Source: CAZBQG01 sp964493945
GTDB lineage: Bacteria; Pseudomonadota; Alphaproteobacteria; Rhodospirillales; UBA2165
Direction of reading: 5' to 3'
Length of the DNA: 17,874 nt
Assembly (NCBI GenBank): GCA_964493945.1
Contig: CAZBQG010000067.1
Location: 1-17,874 of the forward strand
The position numbers were made by a program, and so were the translations under genes. The notes under the pieces are model-generated. The model was not told the origin of the DNA, ran no database searches, and worked only from the letters and a program-made list of their open reading frames with translations. Positions 6,672 through 13,838 of the stretch are shown here, one piece after another. The number at the start of each line of letters is the position of its first letter. The stretch's first letter is position 1.

Positions 6672-6823
6672 GCGCCCTTCTCCAGCCGCCAACTTGGCTT
6701 TTCCCATAATCTTGATGGGAACTATCGCGCAAAAATTGGCCCCGCGCCAGCCTCAATACCCAGCCTCAGTACATAGAGAGAGTAACCATTGACGCAGGTT
6801 GCGGGTCCGCTCATTCTATTGCC

Positions 6824-7825
6824 ATGTTCCTTTTTGATCTGGCCGGAGAAACGGGCGGCTTCGATCCACTCATCTTGCTTCTCCTGGCGCTTTGCTTGGA
6901 GGGCCTGGTGGGGAATTTTGTGTTTCCCGCCCGGCCGGGGGCCGCGGTCCTGATTCCCTTTGCCCGGCTGATGGATGGCGCGGATCATAAACTCAACCGT
7001 GAAAGCCGCAGCCATGCCGTCCGCACCCTCAGGGGCGCCTTGGTGGTGCTGTTTTTCCTGGTACTTGCCCTGGCTTTAGGGCTGGGCGTCGCCTGGGCGA
7101 GTCAGAACCTGCCTTTCGCCTGGATTTTAGAGCTCGCCCTGCTGATTACCCTGATCGCCCAGCGTGGCCTGGTCCATGGTCTGCGCGGGGCCGGGCTGGC
7201 CCTGGATACTGATGGGGCACGGATTGCCTTGGAGCGGTTGGGCGGCGAGGGGCTGGAGCAGGCGGACATTCATGGCCTGGCGCGCCAAGCAGTCGAGATA
7301 AGTGCTGGCGGTTTTTCCGAACGGGTAATGGCGCCGGTCTTTTATTACGCCTTGTTCGGGCTTCCGGGGCTGTTGATCTATCGGGTGCTTTCCATGCTGG
7401 CCATAAAGATCGGACGGCCCGGTAAAAAATACAGGGGCTTTGGTTTTACCGCGGCGCGCATGGCCGGGGTGCTGGACCTGATCCCCGCCCGCCTCGCCGG
7501 CATAATCATTGTGCTGGCCGCCATGTTCGTTCCGAGCGCGCGTCCCGGTCAGGCCTGGAAGGCCATGGGTGCCAATAGCTGTGGGGGCGACGATAGCAGT
7601 GGGGCATATTTGGGCGGCCAGGGCTGGCCCCTGGGGGCCATGGGCGGCGCGCTGGATCTGTCCCTGACGGGGCGCCATGGGCCCCGGGATACCTCCTCCT
7701 GGATGGGCGGCGGGCGGGCCAAGGCCGTGCCCCGGGATGTGAGCAGGGCACTTTATGTTTTCGGCGTTGCCTGTCTGCTCAACGCGGCATGGGTGGGTGC
7801 CCTCACCGTGTTCAGATATGCCTGA
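6824..7825 (+). CDS. Divergent CobD/CbiB-like membrane protein
   Basis: The 333-residue protein aligns in outline with adenosylcobinamide-phosphate synthase (CobD/CbiB): an N-terminal helix, HKLNRESRSHAVRTLRGAL, SERVMAPVFYYALFGLPGLLIYRV (165-187), KKYRGFGFTAARMAGVLDLIPARLAG and GWPLGAMGGALDLSL. About six hydrophobic segments are visible (roughly 16-34, 68-92, 99-121, 168-193, 221-237, 310-331). However, family hallmarks are missing: the early GDP reads GNF (30-32), the HPV-x-x-IG motif is replaced around RPGAAVLIPFARL, and the NT-x-DSM-x-GY block reads LSMLAIKIGR (189-198). It is therefore probably a paralog that no longer makes cobinamide phosphate. No cobalamin genes or B12 riboswitch are nearby. 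The ATG at 6824 has no clear ribosome-binding site. TTGACG with a weak -10 lies 35 bases upstream, which would give a nearly leaderless message. It overlaps the RHH gene. Confidence 0.72.
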   Translation: MFLFDLAGETGGFDPLILLLLALCLEGLVGNFVFPARPGAAVLIPFARLMDGADHKLNRESRSHAVRTLRGALVVLFFLVLALALGLGVAWASQNLPFAWILELALLITLIAQRGLVHGLRGAGLALDTDGARIALERLGGEGLEQADIHGLARQAVEISAGGFSERVMAPVFYYALFGLPGLLIYRVLSMLAIKIGRPGKKYRGFGFTAARMAGVLDLIPARLAGIIIVLAAMFVPSARPGQAWKAMGANSCGGDDSSGAYLGGQGWPLGAMGGALDLSLTGRHGPRDTSSWMGGGRAKAVPRDVSRALYVFGVACLLNAAWVGALTVFRYA

Positions 7826-8042
7826 TATGGCGGACCAGGGCGGCAAAATCCGCAAGCGCTCGGTCTCTATCGCCGGGCACCGCACCAGCGTGTCCCTGGA
7901 AGAAGCCTTCTGGACTGGTTTGGGCGAAATCGCCAGCGCCCGTGGCCTGTCGCTCAACCGGCTGATCGCCAAAATCGATGAGGGGCGTGAGGGAAATCTG
8001 TCCAGCGCCATCCGGGTCTTCGTCCTGGCCAACCGCCAGTAG
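7818..8042 (+). CDS. Small ribbon-helix-helix domain protein
   Basis: This 74-residue protein contains an RHH_4-like core. A basic beta-strand (RKRSVSIAGHRTSVSL) is followed by helix one (EEAFWTGLGEIASARG), a short turn (LSLNRLIAKIDE) and a second helix ending in SSAIRVFVLANR. RHH proteins dimerise to pair their strands and insert them in the DNA major groove, so a transcriptional regulator is likely, although some members of this family have no known target. The ATG at 7818 overlaps the last codons of the CobD-like gene and has no ribosome-binding site of its own, which implies translational coupling; an ATG at 7827 is a second candidate. The frame is open further upstream, but that part reads as shadow of the membrane protein. 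The stop codon is embedded in a hairpin. Confidence 0.8.
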   Translation: MPDMADQGGKIRKRSVSIAGHRTSVSLEEAFWTGLGEIASARGLSLNRLIAKIDEGREGNLSSAIRVFVLANRQ

Positions 8043-8087
8043 AGCATTTTCCGTTTAAATGAGACCATTTTGACGGAAAGTGCTCTA
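8040..8087. repeat. 15-bp inverted repeat between convergent genes, possible bidirectional terminator
   Basis: TAGAGCATTTTCCGT (8040-8054) pairs with ACGGAAAGTGCTCTA (8073-8087) along its whole length, with one U-G wobble, around an 18-base loop. The first three bases are the TAG of the RHH gene. It lies between the converging RHH and AsmA genes. The sequence style, beginning AGAGCA and ending TGCTCT, resembles palindromic intergenic elements dispersed in alphaproteobacterial genomes. No T-run follows on either strand. Confidence 0.62.
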
Positions 8088-8120
8088 ACCCTGATCCCGC
8101 CAGTTCAGCCGCCCAGAAGT

Positions 8121-11100
8121 TCAGCCACCCAATCCCCTGAGGATGAGATTCTTGAGAATATCCTTGGGCTTGGCTTTCTTTCGTGGCTCCGGTGAGGCGG
8201 GCGGGGGGCTGAGCGGCGGTGGCTCACCCGGGGCGGGTTTGGCCGCAGGCGCTGGCGCGGCTTGAGCATCGGGCGGCTTGCCTGGGAATATCTGATTGAT
8301 CACCGCACCCACGCCTTTCTTGCGGCGCAGCCGGTCGAGGCCGGGTATGACGATCCCCCGGCCCGGCATCTTGCCGGTTTCCAGGATGGGTTTGGGATTG
8401 TCCAGCGGGCCCCGCAGGCTGAAGGGCAGGACCCGCTGCGATTTGGCCTTGCGGTCGAGAAGCCGAACCAGGAGGTTCCCAGCAAGCCGCACGTCGCCTT
8501 CCGCATCGATCCACCATTTGGGAAGGTCCACAACCCCCTTGGCCGTCCCCCTGCCCAGGGTCGAAACCAGTTTCAAATCCCCGGAGCGGGCAATGCCGCG
8601 CCGCATCTGGAAACTTCCGGTCAGGTCGGCCAGTCCCTTCTTCCGGTTGCCACCCAACTTGCCGGCCAGTTGATTGAAGGACGACATCAAAACCAGGGCC
8701 GGGGCAAAGGCCGTACCCCCCACCGAACGGGCATCGATATCCAGCCGGCTGATGGATAGATTTCCCTGGCCTTTGAGGGCGCCGACCAATGCCGCCTGGC
8801 TGGTGCCGCTGGATGTCAGATCCGCTGTCAGGTCCATCTTGCCCGATTTCAATTTCTGCTTGGCCAGGGCGCGGAGCGCGCTTGGCACATCCATACCTTT
8901 GAGCGACAAATGGGCCTGATAGAGAGGTGATGGGTCCCTGCTGGCAAGTTGGACCTGGACGTTCAAATCCCCTCCGAACAGCCTGCCCGACAGACGCCTT
9001 GCGTCCAGCTTGCCGCCCACCAGCAACGCCTCCAACCGTGCATCCCTGAGCCTGTATTTATCGAACAGGACCGATTTGCTCTGCAATTTGATATCGGCAT
9101 CCACCCCAGCCAGGCCCGACAGATTGATCGGGTCGTTGGACCAGACGGGGGCGCCTGACGGCGCTCTGCCGGCAGGTGATTTTCCAGTAGAGCGCCCGCT
9201 TTGCCGGGTGCGGCTTCTCTTTTGGGTATTGCCTTTCCCGGCGCGGGTTTCGGGTGGGAGAAAATCCTCCAGAATGATGGAGCTGGTGGATATGTCGGCG
9301 TTTATTCTGGGCCGTGGGCCGGTGAAATCCAAGCCGCCCGTGCCTTGCAAGGAAAGCTTGCCGATCCGCCCCCGGAGATTGGCGATTTGCAATCCCAACC
9401 CGTTACCCGAGGCGGCACCGCTCAGGGAAAACACCATGGGTGAGCGGCGGCGGGGGCGGTAATTCACCCCAGCGGCCTTGAGAAACCGCACAAAGTTCCC
9501 GGTCTTCATCTGAAATTTTACGTTCTCGATGCGGGGTGTGGCGGCGGGTGCCAGATTGACCAGCTGGCCTGAAGTCCGGAACGCGAGCCCGGCGACGGAG
9601 GCCGCACTCAGATCGCGCAACTGGAACCGCCCATTATGGGCCGTGCCCTCGAAGCGCAGATCACTTATGGGCATTCCGCCAAAGGTCAGGGATTTGATGC
9701 GGGCCCGCAAATTGGCATCGAAGGCGCCGAGGACCGTTAAAACCGCCAGGGGATCATCAGCCGGTTTGCTGGGTGGCGCGGTTTGGGAGCCCGCCTTGAC
9801 GGAGGATTTGGCCGGGCGTTTGGTCCGCCCTGCTTGGGTTTTCTTACTAGAGCCCAGAGCCAGATAGCCGTCCAGGTTGAGCCGGTCAATGGCCAGGTTG
9901 GCGCCGAAGGAAGGCCGTTCGCGAAAGGCAATGGTCGCCGCCCCCTTGGCTCGCGTCCCGTCGAGCCTGAGGTCGATACCGTCAAGGGATATTTCCTTGG
10001 CGTTTGTCTTCACCTTGGCGACCAGGGAGAAGCGGTTCAGCCGTCCCCGTGGTGCTAGCGGCGGCGTGATCTTCAGCCATTTCAAGGCGCCGCGCAGATT
10101 GTTGGTGCGCAGGTCCAGGGTTCCCTCGAAGGCGGGGGTTCCCTTCGACGCACTCAGAAATCCAAAAACCGCCACATCGGAACCGCCTGGCAGGGTGGCC
10201 GAGAGCTGGTTGATGGTCACTTCGCCATTGGACAAGTTGGCATCCAGGGCCAGACCACGGATCAATTGTCCGCTCCACACGGCCGCCTCGACGGACATGT
10301 TGAGGGAAGCGTTGAAATCGGGCGGCAGGGCGAAGGCTGGGGCCGGGCCACCGGGCTTTGTTTTGGGTACCCGGGCAAGATCGATGGAGACTGCTGAATT
10401 GCCTGGCCTGGCCCTGCCCTTTTTTCCCTTGCCGGTTTTCTGCACGGGCTTAGCCAGAAGCTTGTCCAGATCAAGCCGCCCGATTTTCAGGGCCAGCCGG
10501 GCTTCGGGCTTAGCGCCAAAAGCCACGCTCGCCGCGCCATTTCCTTTTAGGCCGGGCAGGCCCAGCGCCAGCTTGCCAAAGGATAATTTCTGGCCTGCCA
10601 GGGCGATCTCGGTGGTGGCGGTGAAGGGGCGCTTCAAAAATCCGGGCAAGCCCCCGCCGGCCCCACCGGCCCCAATGGCATCCAGAAAATGCGCCAGATT
10701 GGCGCCACCGATCTCCACTTTCCCCTTGGCGCGGGGTTTTCCGCCCTCATCGCCGAGTCCAGTCATCGCGCCTGAAATGTGTCCCGTCACATCGCCGGGG
10801 ATGATTTTCATATCCAGCGTGAAAGGCATGGTCCGCCCTTCGACCAGGGTGCCGGCGGTAAGGGTGAAGCTCAGCGGCAGGCCACGGACCACGGCGCTGC
10901 CCGAGCTTTCCAGGGGGCCCTTGAGGGATCCGGCGGCAAATCTGGCATTTATATTTTCCATCCGCTCCAATTGCCGGGAAGCATGGTCGCGGTAAATTAT
11001 GGTGCCCTTTTCGATGACGAAATTTTCCACCTGAACCGAAGGGGCCGAAGCCGAACCCGTTTTATTTTCCTCGGTTTTGGGCTCACCTTTCTCCGGACTT

Positions 11101-11501
11101 GGGGCTGCCGTTTGCGCTTCAAAAGATAAATTGTTGCGCCCATCGGGCAGGGATTCCAGTTCCACCACCGGCTCGATCAAGCGGATGGATTGGACGCTGA
11201 CATTGCCGCCGAGCAGAGGCCCGAGAGCGAGCTGGACGCGGAGCGATTTCAAGGAAACCATATGGGGAACGACGGCGCCTGGCATATTGCTCAGGCGCAG
11301 ATCACTGATCTCCAAGGCCGGCGAGGGCAATAGATCAAGCTTGATATCGCCCCCGATGATCAGGTCGCGCCCGGTAGCCGTCTTGATACGCGATGCGATC
11401 TGGGCGCGGTATTGGTTCCAGTCGATCAAAGGCGGCACGATGATCACACTGGCCGCCAGAATGACCACTAACCCGATCACCCCCCATAGGAGCTTCTTCA
11501 A
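8121..11501 (-). CDS. AsmA family protein (large, inner-membrane anchored)
   Basis: The 1126-residue protein has an N-terminal membrane anchor (KKLLWGVIGLVVILAASVIIV) followed by the AsmA signature: PLIDWNQYRAQIASRIKTATGRDLIIGGDIKLDLLPSPALEISDL. The rest is repetitive beta-rich sequence ending in the conserved C-terminal region (LKGQGNLSISRLDIDARSVGG, then PFSLRGPLDNPKP). Low-complexity Lys/Ser/Pro linkers interrupt it, for example around 9170-9230 and 9780-9850, and the tail is Pro/Ala-rich then basic. AsmA-like proteins form periplasmic grooves that carry phospholipids between membranes or affect outer-membrane assembly; the cargo here is unknown. The frame is open to 11609, but I prefer a TTG start at 11501, because GGAG lies just upstream and the membrane anchor follows immediately. 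It diverges from the acetyl-CoA synthetase gene. Confidence 0.88.
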   Translation of the reverse strand: MKKLLWGVIGLVVILAASVIIVPPLIDWNQYRAQIASRIKTATGRDLIIGGDIKLDLLPSPALEISDLRLSNMPGAVVPHMVSLKSLRVQLALGPLLGGNVSVQSIRLIEPVVELESLPDGRNNLSFEAQTAAPSPEKGEPKTEENKTGSASAPSVQVENFVIEKGTIIYRDHASRQLERMENINARFAAGSLKGPLESSGSAVVRGLPLSFTLTAGTLVEGRTMPFTLDMKIIPGDVTGHISGAMTGLGDEGGKPRAKGKVEIGGANLAHFLDAIGAGGAGGGLPGFLKRPFTATTEIALAGQKLSFGKLALGLPGLKGNGAASVAFGAKPEARLALKIGRLDLDKLLAKPVQKTGKGKKGRARPGNSAVSIDLARVPKTKPGGPAPAFALPPDFNASLNMSVEAAVWSGQLIRGLALDANLSNGEVTINQLSATLPGGSDVAVFGFLSASKGTPAFEGTLDLRTNNLRGALKWLKITPPLAPRGRLNRFSLVAKVKTNAKEISLDGIDLRLDGTRAKGAATIAFRERPSFGANLAIDRLNLDGYLALGSSKKTQAGRTKRPAKSSVKAGSQTAPPSKPADDPLAVLTVLGAFDANLRARIKSLTFGGMPISDLRFEGTAHNGRFQLRDLSAASVAGLAFRTSGQLVNLAPAATPRIENVKFQMKTGNFVRFLKAAGVNYRPRRRSPMVFSLSGAASGNGLGLQIANLRGRIGKLSLQGTGGLDFTGPRPRINADISTSSIILEDFLPPETRAGKGNTQKRSRTRQSGRSTGKSPAGRAPSGAPVWSNDPINLSGLAGVDADIKLQSKSVLFDKYRLRDARLEALLVGGKLDARRLSGRLFGGDLNVQVQLASRDPSPLYQAHLSLKGMDVPSALRALAKQKLKSGKMDLTADLTSSGTSQAALVGALKGQGNLSISRLDIDARSVGGTAFAPALVLMSSFNQLAGKLGGNRKKGLADLTGSFQMRRGIARSGDLKLVSTLGRGTAKGVVDLPKWWIDAEGDVRLAGNLLVRLLDRKAKSQRVLPFSLRGPLDNPKPILETGKMPGRGIVIPGLDRLRRKKGVGAVINQIFPGKPPDAQAAPAPAAKPAPGEPPPLSPPPASPEPRKKAKPKDILKNLILRGLGG

Positions 11502-11574
11502 GGAACTGTCTCCAAAAAGCGTTATTAGGCTGGCGGTTGCAAAATCCAGCCCGCCGGCCTTTTCCCCGGTGGGA

Positions 11575-11603
11575 AGTTTAGTTCCTGGGCCGGACGGAAT
11601 CAA
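11575..11603 (-). promoter_or_regulatory. Candidate promoter for the AsmA-family gene
   Basis: On the minus strand TTGATT (11603-11598) and TAAACT (11580-11575) are 17 bases apart, each matching the consensus at four of six positions. Transcription would start near 11568 and give a leader of about 67 bases before the TTG start. Motif-only evidence. Confidence 0.28.
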
Positions 11604-11650
11604 ACGCATCCGCCTAAATATTTTCCATCAGTGGGCCAAGCCGCTCCCCC

Positions 11651-11678
11651 TTGTCTTCGCAGCCGGTTTCCCCATAAT
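11651..11678 (+). promoter_or_regulatory. Candidate sigma-70 promoter for the acetyl-CoA synthetase gene
   Basis: TTGTCT (11651-11656) and CATAAT (11673-11678) are 16 bases apart; the -10 matches five of six consensus bases and the -35 four. The predicted start near 11685 leaves a leader of about 42 bases with AGGA six bases before the ATG. Confidence 0.4.
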
Positions 11679-11726
11679 CTCGTCTTGACCAGGACGCAAC
11701 GGAACGACCAATCGGGAGGATGGGTA

Positions 11727-13838
11727 ATGGCCAAAAAGAAAAGCGCCAAGGCAAAGCGGTCGGCAAAATCCAGCGAGGCCCAGATCGAGGTCCACTGGAA
11801 AGAAGAGGGCATGGTCCATCCCTCACCCGCCTTCATCGCCCAGGCGAACATGACCGATGAGGGCATCTATGACCGGATGGGGCTGGATAATTTTCCTGAA
11901 TGTTTCAAGGAATATGCTGATCTGCTGGATTGGTACAAATATTGGGAAACGACGCTCGACACTTCCGATCCACCCTGCTGGAAATGGTTTGTCGGGGGGC
12001 TGATCAATGCGTCCCACAATTGCGTTGACCGGCATTTGGCCAAGCATAAAAACAAGGCCGCCATACATTTCGTGCCGGAACCGGAAGACGAGCGGACCCA
12101 GGCCGTCACCTATCAGGAACTCTATGTGCGGGTGAGCGAATTCGCCGCCGTCTTGCGCGACGAAGTGGGGCTGAAGGCCGGCGACCGGGTGACGCTGCAT
12201 ATGCCCATGGTCCCCGAATTGCCTATCACCATGCTGGCCTGTGCCCGCTTGGGCGTCATTCATTCCGAAGTCTTCGGCGGCTTTTCCGGCCAGGCCTGCG
12301 CCGACCGTATCGTCGATTCCCAAAGCCGGGTGCTGATCTCCATCGATGGCTATCACCGGGGCGGCAAACTGATCGACCATAAGGTCAATGCGGATGTCGC
12401 CGCCGATCTGGCTAAAAAACAAGGCCACGCAGTGGAGAAGGTTCTGCTTTGGCAACGCTTTCCGGGCAGATATGTGTCTGAAAGCAAACCCAAGAAAGGC
12501 CGGGACTTACTGGTCCTGGATCTGCTCAGGAATTATGTGGGCGTGCGGGTCGATCCGGTCCCCATGCCCGCCGAGGCGCCCTTGTTTCTGATGTATACCT
12601 CGGGCACGACGGGCAAGCCCAAGGGCTGCCAGCATTCCATCGGCGGATATATGGCTTATGTGACCGGCACCTCCAAATATGTCCAGGATATCCATCCCGA
12701 AGATGTCTATTGGTGCATGGCCGATATCGGCTGGATCACGGGTCATTCTTATATCGTCTATGGCCCCCTGGCGCTGGGGGCGTCATCGGTCATTTTCGAG
12801 GGCGTGCCGACCTATCCGGATGCCGGGCGGCCCTGGCGCATCGCCCGCGATCTGGATGTGAATATCTTCCACACGGCGCCCACCACTGTCCGCATGCTGC
12901 GCAAGGCGGGCCCCGATGAGCCGGCCAAATATGATTATCACTTCAAGCATATGACTACGGTGGGTGAGCCCATCGAGCCGGAAGTCTGGCGCTGGTACCA
13001 CAAAGTGGTGGGCAAAGGCGAGGCGGCCATTGTCGATACCTATTGGCAGACCGAGACCGGCGGCTTTTTATGTTCGACCATGCCCGCCCTTCATCCCATG
13101 AAGCCGGGCAGCGCCGGGCCGGCCATGCCCGGCATTCATCCGGTGATCTATGACGAGAATGGTGACGAGCTGCCGGCCGGATCGGAAAAGGCCGGCAATA
13201 TATGCATCCGCAATCCCTGGCCCGGCGGCTTCCAGACCATCTGGGGTGACCGGGACCGGTTTGTCGAAACCTATTACGCCCGCTATTGCCGGGATGGGAA
13301 AAGCACCGATTGGCGGGACTGGCCATATTTGACCGGCGATGGCGCCATGCAGGCGGCGGACGGCTATTACCGCATCCTGGGGCGCCTCGATGATGTGATC
13401 AACGTGGCCGGGCACAGGTTGGGCACGAAGGAGCTGGAATCGGCCGCCCTAACGGTGGATGACATCGCCGAGGCCGCCGTCGTCCCGGTGGTCGATGAGA
13501 TCAAGGGCCGGGTGCCCGACATCTATATCTCGCTCAAGCCAGACGCCGATGATGACAAGGCGGTGCAAACCAAGGTGGTCGCGGCCATCGAAAAAGATAT
13601 CGGCAAGATCGCCCGTCCCAAATCGGTTCATATTGTGGCTGACATGCCCAAGACCCGTTCGGGCAAGATCATGCGCCGGGTGTTGGCGGCCATCTCCAAC
13701 ACCCTGGATATCGGCGATGTGACCACCTTGGCCAATCCGGACGTGGTCGAGGAAGTCCGCGTCCTGGTGCAGGGTGAGGCCAAGTTGGAAACCAAAGCAG
13801 GTCCGGAGGATATCGCGCGGTTTGGCGAGGAGAGCTAA
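11727..13838 (+). CDS. acs: Acetyl-CoA synthetase-type acyl-CoA ligase (AMP-forming)
   Basis: The 703-residue protein is an ANL-superfamily ligase closest to acetyl-CoA synthetase, which turns acetate, ATP and CoA into acetyl-CoA via acetyl-AMP. Visible motifs are the P-loop MYTSGTTGKPKG (289-300), DIGWITGHSYIVYGPL, VGEPIEPEVWRWY, DTYWQTETGG (437-446), the hinge region YRILGRLDDVINVAGHRLG, and the C-terminal KTRSGKIMRR with catalytic K647, which is the usual acetylation site. The Trp that limits the acyl pocket to acetate appears to be kept (W440), though its neighbour is Tyr rather than the common Trp. The N-terminus begins with an unusual basic stretch, AKKKSAKAKRSAKSS, absent from typical Acs. 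AGGA precedes the ATG by six bases. The stop overlaps that of the convergent 5-oxoprolinase gene by 4 bp. Propionate or another short acid cannot be excluded as substrate. Confidence 0.87.
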   Translation: MAKKKSAKAKRSAKSSEAQIEVHWKEEGMVHPSPAFIAQANMTDEGIYDRMGLDNFPECFKEYADLLDWYKYWETTLDTSDPPCWKWFVGGLINASHNCVDRHLAKHKNKAAIHFVPEPEDERTQAVTYQELYVRVSEFAAVLRDEVGLKAGDRVTLHMPMVPELPITMLACARLGVIHSEVFGGFSGQACADRIVDSQSRVLISIDGYHRGGKLIDHKVNADVAADLAKKQGHAVEKVLLWQRFPGRYVSESKPKKGRDLLVLDLLRNYVGVRVDPVPMPAEAPLFLMYTSGTTGKPKGCQHSIGGYMAYVTGTSKYVQDIHPEDVYWCMADIGWITGHSYIVYGPLALGASSVIFEGVPTYPDAGRPWRIARDLDVNIFHTAPTTVRMLRKAGPDEPAKYDYHFKHMTTVGEPIEPEVWRWYHKVVGKGEAAIVDTYWQTETGGFLCSTMPALHPMKPGSAGPAMPGIHPVIYDENGDELPAGSEKAGNICIRNPWPGGFQTIWGDRDRFVETYYARYCRDGKSTDWRDWPYLTGDGAMQAADGYYRILGRLDDVINVAGHRLGTKELESAALTVDDIAEAAVVPVVDEIKGRVPDIYISLKPDADDDKAVQTKVVAAIEKDIGKIARPKSVHIVADMPKTRSGKIMRRVLAAISNTLDIGDVTTLANPDVVEEVRVLVQGEAKLETKAGPEDIARFGEES

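Noticed and set aside
6672..6823. Cobalamin riboswitch ahead of the CobD-like gene
   Set aside because: The 152-bp gap shows no B12-box and is mostly shared with the divergent SCO promoter region.
7127..8068. 313-residue minus-strand frame
   Set aside because: It runs antisense to the CobD-like and RHH genes, whose membrane helices and RHH motif are clear; Pro/Gly/His/Gln-rich shadow composition.
9877..10995. 372-residue plus-strand frame inside the AsmA gene
   Set aside because: Proline- and arginine-rich antisense shadow with no domain pattern, opposite a well-supported AsmA frame.
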